The notes under the pieces: generated by a model
Told to the model about the DNA's origin: nothing
Seen by the model: only the letters and a program-made list of their open reading frames with translations
Database searches by the model: none
Translations under genes and position numbers: made by a program
DNA from: Candidatus Limnocylindrales bacterium
GTDB taxonomy: Bacteria; Chloroflexota; Limnocylindria; Limnocylindrales; CSP1-4
Reading direction: 5' to 3'
DNA: 5,032 bases
Assembly (NCBI GenBank): GCA_030647575.1
Contig: JAUSJS010000357.1
Coordinates: forward strand, 1 to 5,032
Shown here: positions 1 through 5,032 of the stretch, in pieces
Numbering within the stretch: the first letter of the stretch is position 1
How the letters are laid out: each line of letters begins with the position of its first letter

Positions 1-190
1 CCTGTTCGGTGACGTCGGCAGCCCCGGCACCCGGGTACGGCGCGATGACCGTGACGATCGGGAACGAGACGTCCGGCAGGAGCTCCTGCTTCAGGCTTCC
101 CCACGCGAGGACGCCGGCGACGAAGAGGGCGGCGGCGAGCAGGAGCGTCACGCTCCGCTTCCCGATTGCGAGCCGGCTGAGGCGGCTCAT
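1..190 (-). CDS. RND-family (HAE1/AcrB-like) efflux transporter, N-terminal fragment
   Basis: The first 63 codons are visible and the gene continues past the left edge. RND pumps of this family export drugs or other hydrophobic compounds across the inner membrane using the proton gradient. Reading from ATG at 190, there is a short basic start (MSRLSRLAIGKRS), a hydrophobic first membrane helix at about residues 13-31, then LLPDVSFPIVTV (38-49) and YPGAGAADVTEQ (52-63). That order of helix, LP-x-V-x-FP, YPGA and DVTEQ is the usual N-terminus of HAE1/AcrB proteins. The start is fixed by the ATGA overlap with the marR stop codon, which suggests translational coupling and one transcript with marR. 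The family call is firm; the substrate and the exact subfamily cannot be read from 63 residues. Confidence 0.88.
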   Translation of the reverse strand, partial: MSRLSRLAIGKRSVTLLLAAALFVAGVLAWGSLKQELLPDVSFPIVTVIAPYPGAGAADVTEQ

Positions 191-681
191 TTCTTGCTCC
201 CGGGGGCGCAGGCGGACGGGGTGGCTGCGACGCTCGCGGTCACGGCGCCGGCCATGATGTGGATCGCACGGGTGATGACCTCGAGGTCTTCGTCGCTCAC
301 CTGCTCGAACAGCGTCCGGAGCTGGCGCGTGCTGAGCTCGCGGATCTGCTCCAGTGTCGCCATCCCCAACGCGGTGACCGATACGCGGACCTGTCGACGA
401 TTGTTGGGATCGTCCGATCGGGCGAGCAGGCCGAGTTCAACGAGGCGATCGACCGCACCGCTCGCCGTGGATACGGTGACACCAAGCCGCTGAGCGATCT
501 CGGACATGCTCAGCTCCCCGACCGCCATCAGGACGTACAGGAGCTTCGCCTGGGCCATCGTGATGTCGAGCGTTGTGAACTCGGCCGCATGCACGGCCAT
601 CAGTCGCTGCTGGAGAACCTCGAAGGCCGCCAGGGCCCGATCGAGCGCCGGCCGCGCGGCGCGTTTGTTTGGTGGGGCCAT
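187..681 (-). CDS. MarR-family transcriptional repressor
   Basis: A 164-residue protein of normal MarR length, a dimeric winged-helix DNA-binding regulator that usually represses its own operon and loses affinity on binding small phenolic or drug-like ligands. The winged helix is clear: LSMSEIAQRLGVTVSTASG (57-75) for the helix-turn-helix, then LVELGLLARSDDPNNRRQVR (80-99) and VSVTALG (100-106) for the recognition end and wing, with the DDPNNRR turn typical of the family. Helices at both ends (about 12-35 and 108-150) would form the dimer interface. The ATG at 681 was chosen because the MarR fold begins shortly after it. The in-frame TTG at 747 further upstream coincides with a good -35 box and is unlikely to be translated. 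A GGGAG lies 11 bases before the ATG, a weak ribosome site. The RND gene follows with ATGA overlap, so control of that pump is the likely job. Confidence 0.9.
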   Translation of the reverse strand: MAPPNKRAARPALDRALAAFEVLQQRLMAVHAAEFTTLDITMAQAKLLYVLMAVGELSMSEIAQRLGVTVSTASGAVDRLVELGLLARSDDPNNRRQVRVSVTALGMATLEQIRELSTRQLRTLFEQVSDEDLEVITRAIHIMAGAVTASVAATPSACAPGSKK

Positions 682-695
682 ACTGTTCGTCGCTC

Positions 696-726
696 CCGTA
701 CTGTTTGGGAAGGACGAAACATACGG
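696..726. promoter_or_regulatory. Probable MarR operator over the -10 box
   Basis: CCGTACTGTTT (696-706) and AAACATACGG (717-726) form an inverted repeat with 10 paired positions and one bulged base, separated by 10 bases. It covers the -10 element and the predicted start point, where a MarR dimer would block transcription. A related half-site, TACTGTTCGT at 681-690, repeats TACTGTTTGG at 699-708 with 18-base spacing and runs into the start codon, so a second dimer could bind there. Binding by this MarR is inferred from position, not shown. Confidence 0.5.
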
Positions 727-747
727 CGCGGCGCAGTAGCACGTCAA
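718..747 (-). promoter_or_regulatory. sigma70-like promoter of marR-RND operon
   Basis: On the bottom strand TTGACG (747-742) and TATGTT (723-718) are separated by 18 bases, a good match to the -35/-10 consensus. Transcription would begin near position 711, about 30 bases before the marR ATG at 681. This is the clearest promoter in the window. Confidence 0.6.
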
Positions 748-750
748 GGT

Positions 751-782
751 CCCGCCGATCGTCCTGCCTCAGACCCGGCGGG
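751..782. repeat. GC-rich inverted repeat (hairpin)
   Basis: CCCGCCG (751-757) pairs perfectly with CGGCGGG (776-782) around an 18-base loop. It lies just upstream of the marR -35 box and downstream of the bottom-strand GYD/SnoaL operon. It could help end that transcript, but there is no T-run on either side, so it does not qualify as a standard intrinsic terminator. Seven-base arms also occur by chance in GC-rich DNA. Confidence 0.3.
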
Positions 783-830
783 GAGACCGTGGATCAGGCG
801 CTTTCGCCAGCCGACCACGCTTCAGCGGCG

Positions 831-918
831 CCCTCGATTGGGATCCGAATATGTATGGCATCCGCGCGGTCAAATCCTGTCGGGCGCGCCAGTACAGACG
901 TTCTATTTCGTCCACGCG
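831..918 (+). repeat. Direct repeat copy A, with tRNA-Arg 3'-end-like core
   Basis: This segment matches 4532-4620 in the same orientation. By eye, 68 of the first 81 positions are identical without gaps, and similarity continues to about 918 after a one-base gap. The best conserved parts are ATATGTATGGCA (849-860), ATCCTGTCGGGCGCGCCAG (874-892) and GTTCTATTT (900-908). The block around 872-891 looks like the 3' end of a tRNA-Arg gene (T-loop side, acceptor strand CGGGCGC, then CCA), recalled from bacterial tRNA-Arg sequences. GCGCCC at 828-833 could pair with GGGCGC at 882-887, but no D-arm or anticodon arm lies between, so this is not a working tRNA. The rest of the non-coding stretch 748-902 holds only the hairpin at 751-782. 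Confidence 0.8.
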
Positions 919-1070
919 TCCCTGCGGGCGCGGAGCTTTTCTGGCTCCAGCCTTCCAACGCGCGACTCGGGCCGTGCACGGTTCAAACCCGCAGCGACTT
1001 CTGCGATGAACCCCCACACGTCTGGTGCCTGGCGATCCACAAACACGCTCGCCTCAGCCATTCGGCGCAT
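903..1070 (-). pseudogene. Short ORF with SRPBCC-like N-terminus, probably truncated
   Basis: A 55-codon reading frame with a good start: GGGAGG lies 7 bases before ATG 1070, and a second ATG follows at 1061. It begins 45 bases after the SnoaL-like stop codon on the same strand, as the third gene of that operon. Residues 4-24 (MAEASVFVDRQAPDVWGFIAE) resemble the first strand and helix of SRPBCC/START-like ligand-binding proteins, where a strand ending in a D-R-P-like turn leads into a helix with V-W-x-F. The remainder (AAGLNRARPESR onward) does not look like that family, and normal members are about 140-150 residues. The TAG stop (903-905) and the last few codons lie inside repeat copy A. I read it as a gene whose 3' part was lost or replaced when the repeat arrived. 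A genuine small protein remains possible because the start signals are intact. Confidence 0.5.
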
Positions 1071-1115
1071 GGCTGTGCCTCCCGCGAGCCGGCCGGAGCA
1101 CCGAGCAGCGAACCG

Positions 1116-1547
1116 CTAGGATGGCGAACCGGTGGGTTGCGGGATCAGCCCGAGCTGCATGAATTGTCCGAAGACGTCGACGACGTCCCAGTGCTCCGCG
1201 AGCTTGCCGTTTTCGACGCGCCAGATCTCGATGCCAGTCGTTCGCGAGCTTCGATTCGTGGCGGGCATGCCAAAGAGTGGCCCGACGTGCGTACCCGTCT
1301 GTGTCCAGCGGAGGACAACCTTGTCATCCTCGGCGATCACGTCGTCGACGCTGAACACGAAATCGAACGCCTTGAAGAGCATCGTGTAGCGATCCCGGAT
1401 TCCGTCGATGCCGGTCCCCTGTCCTGGCAGCGGGCTATGCTCGATGTAGTCGGGGGCGGCGAGCTCGTCGAGGAGATCGAGATTGCGGCCGTTCAGCACC
1501 TCCTCGAAAACGCGCCTGGCGAGCACCTTGTTCGTCTCGGTGGACAT
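1116..1547 (-). CDS. SnoaL-like / ester cyclase family protein (NTF2-like fold)
   Basis: A 143-residue protein of the usual length for the SnoaL-like polyketide cyclase / predicted ester cyclase group, a cone-shaped alpha+beta barrel that binds a small hydrophobic ligand. Family landmarks in order: RRVFEEVLNGRNLDLLDEL (11-29), then DYIEHSP (33-39) with the conserved His, GIDGIRDRYTMLFKAF (47-62), the central strand VVLRWTQTGTHVGPLFGMPATN (77-98), GIEIWRVENGKLAEHW (105-120) and the hallmark EHWDVVD (118-124). AGGAG ends about 6 bases before the ATG, a strong ribosome site that fixes the start. It follows the GYD gene by 32 bases on the same strand and precedes the SRPBCC-like ORF by 45, so co-transcription is likely. 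Most family members outside polyketide clusters have no known reaction; I see no polyketide genes here, so a specific substrate should not be assigned. Confidence 0.88.
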   Translation of the reverse strand: MSTETNKVLARRVFEEVLNGRNLDLLDELAAPDYIEHSPLPGQGTGIDGIRDRYTMLFKAFDFVFSVDDVIAEDDKVVLRWTQTGTHVGPLFGMPATNRSSRTTGIEIWRVENGKLAEHWDVVDVFGQFMQLGLIPQPTGSPS

Positions 1548-1579
1548 GATCGTCTCCTATCTGTGGCCAAATGGACCGA

Positions 1580-1930
1580 TCAAGCGCCGGTCGGTACGCC
1601 GGGTTCCGCGCCGGGAGCGCGGTAGTCGATGGCGGCTGACTGCTTCAACGCCTCGAGGATCTCATCCACGCTCAGGAGGACCGTGGTTTCGAGCCGCGAG
1701 TGGGCGCCGGCGGCGATCGTCGCAATCAGCGTGCTGGCGACGGCTACGCGGCTGGGCGCCTCCCAGAGGGAAACGCCGTCGTACTCCCCGATCGTGTACC
1801 AGAGGCCGTGAAGCCTTCCGCCCACAGCCTCGATCGATTGCCGAACCGCATCGGTTCGGTCTTCGGGCCGTTGCCGCAGGCGCGCCCATGTCTCGGGCAA
1901 GTAGCTGAATCGTGTCAGGAACATCGGCAT
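1580..1930 (-). CDS. GYD-domain protein
   Basis: A 116-residue protein matching the GYD family of small alpha+beta (ferredoxin-like) proteins, named for a Gly-Tyr-Asp motif and of unknown biochemical function. It begins MPMFLTRFSYLPETWARL, followed by RTDAVRQSIEAVGGRL (25-40), then LWYTIGEYDGVSLWEAP (43-59) where GEYD (48-51) is the family motif, and then STLIATIAAGAHSRLETTVLLS and a C-terminal helix. That order is typical of the family, which is usually about 95-110 residues. The ATG at 1930 was chosen because the domain starts at once there; ATG 1924 is equally possible. The open frame continues upstream to an ATG at 2008, but those 26 residues lack family likeness and occupy the divergent intergenic region. 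GGGG lies about 8 bases before 1930, a modest ribosome site. Presumably the first gene of the GYD-SnoaL-SRPBCC operon. Confidence 0.82.
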   Translation of the reverse strand: MPMFLTRFSYLPETWARLRQRPEDRTDAVRQSIEAVGGRLHGLWYTIGEYDGVSLWEAPSRVAVASTLIATIAAGAHSRLETTVLLSVDEILEALKQSAAIDYRAPGAEPGVPTGA

Positions 1931-2017
1931 CTTGGATACCCCGTGTTGCTCGACCGAACACCTTTCGATCGCTGCCCGAGTGTGGGAGGCTTGCGCTCGC
2001 CAGTCCATGAAGCATCC

Positions 2018-2034
2018 ACCGAGTCGGTCACCGA
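2018..2034. promoter_or_regulatory. Candidate operator: three alternating half-sites
   Basis: ACCGA-g-TCGGT-c-ACCGA gives two overlapping perfect palindromes with single-base centres (2018-2028 and 2024-2034). It lies 13 bases before the GTG start of the XRE/NB-ARC gene, within the 117-bp region shared with the divergent GYD operon. That is a natural place for autoregulation and for control of the operon by the XRE-type protein. No convincing -35/-10 pair was found on either strand in 1931-2047. Function is inferred from symmetry and position only. Confidence 0.35.
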
Positions 2035-2047
2035 GTTGGGCGCCGTC

Positions 2048-4438
2048 GTGACGAATCTCGTCTCGTTTACACCCACCCAGTCATTCGGCGACCTCCTCAG
2101 GCAGCATCGCATCGACTCGGGCTTCACCCAGGAGGACCTTGCCGAGCGGGCAGCGATCAGCACGCGAACGGTCAGCGACATCGAGCGTGGCCTGCGGTCC
2201 GGCGTCTACCGGGACACGGCGAAGCGTCTCGCGGACGCGCTGCACCTGGAGGGATCGAAACGCGCGGCCTTCGAGCGTGCCGCCCGTCGGGCGCCGGCAG
2301 CGATCACGCACCGGTCAGGAACGGAGGCCGCTCGCCGCCCAGTTCCAACCGACCTACCCACGCCCCTCACCCGCCTCATCGGGCGCGATGACGAGCTGGC
2401 AGCCGTCGTCGCGGCGCTCCAGTCGAGAACGGTCCGTGTCCTGACGGTCTTGGGGCCCGGCGGGATCGGCAAGACCCGCCTCGCCATCGAGGTCGCCAAC
2501 CAGCTCGGCGGGCGGTTCGCCGACGGCGCCAGTTTCGTGCCTCTCGCCGTCACCCGCGACCCGGCGATGGTGCCAGCCCTTATGGCCCGCGAGATTCGCC
2601 TCACTTCGGTGAGAAAGCCGATCGACGAGGCCCTGCGCGATCACCTGCGCGGTCGAGAGATGCTCATCGTGCTCGATACCTTCGAGCACCTCTTGTCCGC
2701 CGCGGCGTTCGTCGCGGAGCTCGCGGTTGCCTGCCCGCGTCTCACGCTCCTCGTCACCAGCCGAGCGCCGCTCGGAATCCGGGGCGAACACGAAATACGG
2801 CTAGTGCCGCTCGCCGTACCGCCGCTCGGCGTCGATGTCGCCGGGCTCGATCGGTATCCGGCGACGGCGCTGTTCCTGGAACGGGCCCAGGCTGTGAAGC
2901 CAGACCTCGCCCTGGATCCGAGCTCGGCCGCGACGATCGCCCGGGTCTGTCGGCGGCTCGAAGGGCTCCCGCTCGCGCTCGAGCTCGCGGCCGTTCGCGT
3001 GCGGCACATGCCACTGGCGACGCTCCAGGCGGCGCTCGATCACCGTCTGGATGTGCTCGTGGACGGGCCCCGCGACCTCCCACCTCGGCTGCAGACGATG
3101 CGGGACGCCATTACCTGGAGCTACGAGCTGTTGCCGCCCGATGCCCAGCGCCTGTTCCGAGCAGTCTCGGTCTTCTCGGGAGGCTGGACTCTCTCTGCCG
3201 CCGGGTCGATCGGGCACGAGGCCCGCAAGGGGCTGCTCGCCGCGACGACCACCCTCGTGGATAACAACCTCATGGCGCTGGACGAGAGAACCCACGACGA
3301 GGCGCGGTTCCGAATGCTCGACGTCATCCGCGAGTTCGCGGCCGAGCAGGCCGAGGCGCACGCCGAGGCCGACGAGCTTGCCCGTCGGCACGCCGCACTC
3401 TACGCAGACCTGGCGGAGGCGGCCGAACGCGAGCAGGGCGGGTCCTCCCAGGAGTCGCAGTACCGGCGGCTCCAGCTGGAGCAGGACAACATGCGCGCTG
3501 CCCTTGCTTGGGCGGTCGCTCGCCACGAAGCTCGGTTAGCGCAGCGCCTCGCGGGCGCTCTGTGGTTGTATTGGCGCCGGCACGGTGACTACACGGAAGC
3601 CCGTCGCTGGCTCGATCAGGCCCTCGCCGTCGCCGGTCCGGATCAGCACCCGCCGGGCGCCGGAAGGGGTGCCGCTGACGCGCTCATGTCGGACGGGGCG
3701 TGCCGGCGAAAGGTGCTGTGGGGCGATGCCTGGATCAGCTACTACCAGGGCGACTATCCGCACGTCCGGCAGCTCGGCAAGGAGCTCCTGCGGCTCGCAC
3801 GGCAAGATGAAGACCGAGTAGGGGTCCGTAACGGTCTCACGATCGAGGCGCTCGTGGCGATGGCAGATCAGCGCTTCGACGATGCCCTGGGCCCGCTCGA
3901 GGAGAGCGTCAGGATCTGTCGGCAGACCTGCCCTCCATGGCTTCTGGCGACCTCGTTGCTCGTCCTCGGTCAGGCGACTCTCCACGGGACGGACCTGGCC
4001 CGATGCCGAACGCTCTTCGAAGAGGCGCTGTCCATGTACAAGCGGCTGGGCGACCGGCTGTTCGTCGCGCGGACGAACGGCTATCTCGGTTACGCCTCCC
4101 TGCTGAGCGGCGATATGAGGACGGCCAGACGACTGTTCGCTGCGAGCCTGAGCGAGTTTACGCAACTCGGCGAGCGTTTCGGGATCGCGGAGGAGTTGCA
4201 GGCCACGGCGGCGCTCGCTGCGGCCGATGGACGGGACGAGCGCGCTGCTATCCTCGCGGGGGCGGCTCATGGCGTGTGGGCGTCGATGTCCGCGCAGCCG
4301 CTCGCGCCCGATCGTCCGATCGCCGGCCGATATCTCGATCCAGCGCGCCGCCGACTCGGCAGCGCTGCCTGGCGGTCCTCCTATCGGAATGGACAGGCGA
4401 TGGATTTGGCGGTGGTCGTGCGGCTCGCGCTCGGATAG
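2048..4438 (+). CDS. XRE-type HTH / NB-ARC ATPase / TPR regulator (STAND family)
   Basis: A 796-residue multidomain protein, in outline a DNA-binding switch driven by nucleotide binding. Residues 13-80 form an XRE-type helix-turn-helix (FGDLLRQHRIDSGFTQEDL, then ISTRTVSDIERG). A linker leads to PLTRLIGRDDEL (106-117), the usual entry to this ATPase type. Walker A is GPGGIGKT (136-143), Walker B LIVLDTFEH (206-214), then TSR (237-239) and GLPLALELAA (306-315). A winged-helix stretch follows (LQTMRDAITWSYELL 348-362, LFRAVSVFSGGW 369-380). From about 480 to 770 are helical TPR-like repeats, including YYQGDYPHVRQLGKELL. Walker B has Thr where LDNFEH is usual. The frame is open from 1700, but residues before GTG 2048 are antisense to the GYD gene and lack family likeness; TTG 2036 is an alternative start and both have weak ribosome sites. 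It is divergent from the GYD/SnoaL operon, so local control is plausible. An effector role, as in some STAND proteins, is less likely since no toxic domain is present. Confidence 0.9.
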   Translation: MTNLVSFTPTQSFGDLLRQHRIDSGFTQEDLAERAAISTRTVSDIERGLRSGVYRDTAKRLADALHLEGSKRAAFERAARRAPAAITHRSGTEAARRPVPTDLPTPLTRLIGRDDELAAVVAALQSRTVRVLTVLGPGGIGKTRLAIEVANQLGGRFADGASFVPLAVTRDPAMVPALMAREIRLTSVRKPIDEALRDHLRGREMLIVLDTFEHLLSAAAFVAELAVACPRLTLLVTSRAPLGIRGEHEIRLVPLAVPPLGVDVAGLDRYPATALFLERAQAVKPDLALDPSSAATIARVCRRLEGLPLALELAAVRVRHMPLATLQAALDHRLDVLVDGPRDLPPRLQTMRDAITWSYELLPPDAQRLFRAVSVFSGGWTLSAAGSIGHEARKGLLAATTTLVDNNLMALDERTHDEARFRMLDVIREFAAEQAEAHAEADELARRHAALYADLAEAAEREQGGSSQESQYRRLQLEQDNMRAALAWAVARHEARLAQRLAGALWLYWRRHGDYTEARRWLDQALAVAGPDQHPPGAGRGAADALMSDGACRRKVLWGDAWISYYQGDYPHVRQLGKELLRLARQDEDRVGVRNGLTIEALVAMADQRFDDALGPLEESVRICRQTCPPWLLATSLLVLGQATLHGTDLARCRTLFEEALSMYKRLGDRLFVARTNGYLGYASLLSGDMRTARRLFAASLSEFTQLGERFGIAEELQATAALAAADGRDERAAILAGAAHGVWASMSAQPLAPDRPIAGRYLDPARRRLGSAAWRSSYRNGQAMDLAVVVRLALG

Positions 4439-4491
4439 GACGCCTCCCAGGCAGCCTGACGACCCTGTTGCCCTGGCTGGACACGGACCCC

Positions 4492-4527
4492 AGCTCAGGC
4501 GCTCGCACGTGCAATCTGAGCTTTCTC
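4492..4527 (+). terminator. Intrinsic terminator-like hairpin after the XRE/NB-ARC gene
   Basis: AGCTCAG (4492-4498) and CTGAGCT (4516-4522) form a perfect 7-bp stem with a 17-base loop, followed at once by the T-rich TTCTCT. It begins 54 bases after the stop codon at 4436-4438. The loop is long and the T-run is interrupted by C, so it may be weak, but place and form fit an end for this transcript. Confidence 0.5.
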
Positions 4528-4531
4528 TGCT

Positions 4532-4620
4532 CCCTCGATCGGTATCCGGATATGTATGGCACCCGCGCGCCTGAATCCTGTCGGGCGCGCCAGAACACCT
4601 GTTCTATTTGGTTCCATGCG
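4532..4620 (+). repeat. Direct repeat copy B, with tRNA-Arg 3'-end-like core
   Basis: The partner of 831-918, same orientation, about 84% identical by eye over the ungapped 81 bases. Its core GAATCCTGTCGGGCGCGCCA (4573-4592) agrees, as far as I recall, with the last 20 bases of bacterial tRNA-Arg genes including CCA, and is a closer match than copy A. GCGCGCC (4565-4571) can pair with GGCGCGC (4584-4590) in a GC-only stem, and a second small palindrome follows at 4592-4605. The bottom strand translates in one frame to WRARQD in both copies, reminiscent of spurious database proteins that come from antisense reading of tRNA genes. The remainder of the non-coding stretch 4439-4719 holds the terminator hairpin and a GC-rich segment (4621-4719) with overlapping weak inverted repeats. 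Confidence 0.8.
4592..4605. promoter_or_regulatory. Palindrome with SOS-box-like pattern GAAC-N4-GTTC
   Basis: AGAACACCTGTTCT has 6-base perfect arms around CC. The inner GAAC (4593-4596) and GTTC (4601-4604) match the LexA box form known from Gram-positive bacteria and actinobacteria. The same place in copy A reads GTAC-N4-GTTC. No gene starts close downstream on either strand, so a promoter role is doubtful. It may simply be part of the repeat. Confidence 0.2.
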
Positions 4621-4719
4621 CGCGAGACCACCGCCCGAGCGGGGTTCGACCGCCGGGCCTTGCTGAGCGAGGGCCCCGCCCGGATGCTTTGCGCCTTGGA
4701 TGATGGCGACGCTCCGCTG

Positions 4720-5032
4720 CTACGTTCGACTCGGGCTCCTGAGGCTGTCAACGAGTTGCACAACCCATCGGTCGAAAGCGCCTGCGAAGTCGTCGCCGAG
4801 TGCGTCGAGATTCGGCTGAGGCAGCCCCTCGCTCAAGATTCGCGTCCGCAGACCCTCGACGACTCGCCGTGCCTCGATCGCCCGCACCGACGCTGACATC
4901 CCGCCCTGCCCGGCGAAACGAAGTACTTCGAGCGCCACGCCGAACCGGGCCACCCAGTCGGGCTGGACGATGGGTGGTCGGAGCCCCGGGAGGATCTCGC
5001 CTGGCATGGTCAGGACGAGACGCCGCTCATTG
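4720..5032 (-). CDS. Hypothetical protein, C-terminal part
   Basis: The bottom-strand frame is open from the right edge to TAG at 4722-4720, giving 103 visible residues. The first internal ATG is at 5007, but the frame stays open beyond it (NERRLVLT before the Met), and no ribosome site was evident before that ATG, so I treat the gene as entering from outside the window. Codon third positions are strongly G/C, as in the other genes, which supports real coding. The sequence runs MPGEILPGLRPPIVQPDW, then a helical stretch (VARFGVALEVLRFAGQGG), a charged middle (SASVRAIEARRVVEGLRTR) and an acidic-to-amphipathic end (LDALGDDFAGAFDRWVVQLV). I do not recognise the family. It converges on the XRE/NB-ARC gene, with repeat copy B between them. 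Confidence 0.6.
   Translation of the reverse strand, partial: NERRLVLTMPGEILPGLRPPIVQPDWVARFGVALEVLRFAGQGGMSASVRAIEARRVVEGLRTRILSEGLPQPNLDALGDDFAGAFDRWVVQLVDSLRSPSRT

Noticed and set aside
828..891. Possible intact tRNA-Arg gene at copy A (GCGCCC/GGGCGC acceptor-like pairing and CCA)
   Set aside because: Only about 60 bases lie between the acceptor arms. There is no D-arm or anticodon arm, and the T-stem is mispaired. It is at most a tRNA-derived remnant.
769..1017. Bottom-strand frames through repeat copy A (and 4248-4763 through copy B) as conserved protein genes
   Set aside because: They share residues such as WRARQD only because the DNA repeat is shared. The frames run antisense to the XRE/NB-ARC gene end (copy B) or out of frame with the SRPBCC-like ORF (copy A).
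259..1625. Long top-strand open frames (259-1119, 669-1625)
   Set aside because: They are antisense to marR, the SRPBCC-like ORF and the SnoaL gene, lack recognisable domains, and are expected in high-GC DNA.
1841..1859. Perfect inverted repeat CCGAACCG-cat-CGGTTCGG
   Set aside because: It lies inside the GYD coding region in ordinary codons (DRTDAVRQ). About one such 8-base palindrome with a short spacer is expected by chance in 5 kb.
1700..2047. In-frame N-terminal extension of the XRE/NB-ARC protein (116 residues from ATG 1700)
   Set aside because: It is antisense to most of the GYD gene, which has clear family likeness. The extension has no domain resemblance, while the HTH domain begins just after GTG 2048.
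4636..4656. GGTTCGACC resembling a tRNA T-loop
   Set aside because: The flanking bases do not form a 5-bp T-stem and no acceptor arm or other tRNA arms are present.
4653..4683. GC-rich inverted repeat CCGGGC/GCCCGG as a terminator for the bottom-strand hypothetical gene
   Set aside because: There is no T-run on the bottom strand, and several competing pairings exist in the same GC-rich segment.
3937..4896. Top-strand open frame of 319 codons
   Set aside because: It overlaps the XRE/NB-ARC C-terminal TPR region in another frame, crosses the terminator and repeat B, and has arginine-rich composition typical of GC-rich shadow frames.

Overview
The window is high-GC bacterial DNA with strong G/C preference at third codon positions. 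A helix-turn-helix/NB-ARC/TPR regulator beside SnoaL-like and GYD-domain genes, together with a MarR-RND efflux pair, fits a Chloroflexota (Thermomicrobia-like) or Actinomycetota soil bacterium. This placement is an inference from gene style, not from a phylogenetic marker.

Layout, left to right. (1) Positions 1-747, bottom strand: the first 63 codons of an RND (HAE1/AcrB-type) efflux transporter, running off the left edge, preceded by a MarR-family repressor. The two overlap by ATGA, and a sigma70-like promoter with an overlapping inverted repeat lies in front of marR. (2) Positions 748-902: non-coding, with a hairpin and copy A of an approximately 88-bp repeat. (3) Positions 903-1930, bottom strand: an apparent three-gene operon of a GYD-domain protein, a SnoaL-like protein, and a 55-codon ORF that starts like an SRPBCC protein but ends inside repeat copy A. 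(4) Positions 1931-2047: a divergent intergenic region with a string of alternating half-sites. (5) Positions 2048-4438, top strand: a 796-aa XRE-type HTH / NB-ARC ATPase / TPR regulator with a terminator-like hairpin after it. (6) Positions 4439-4719: non-coding, with repeat copy B in the same orientation as copy A. (7) Positions 4720-5032, bottom strand: the C-terminal part of an unrecognised protein that enters from beyond the right edge.

Two likely regulatory units are visible: MarR controlling its own operon with the RND pump, and the large STAND-type regulator, divergently placed, as candidate controller of the small GYD/SnoaL operon. The most unusual feature is the pair of direct repeats that bracket unit 3-5. 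Both contain a sequence resembling the 3' end of a tRNA-Arg gene, and copy A supplies the stop codon of the shortened SRPBCC-like gene. This could be the footprint of an integrated or rearranged cassette, or two members of a dispersed tRNA-derived repeat family. No integrase, transposase, CRISPR array, rRNA or intact tRNA was found.
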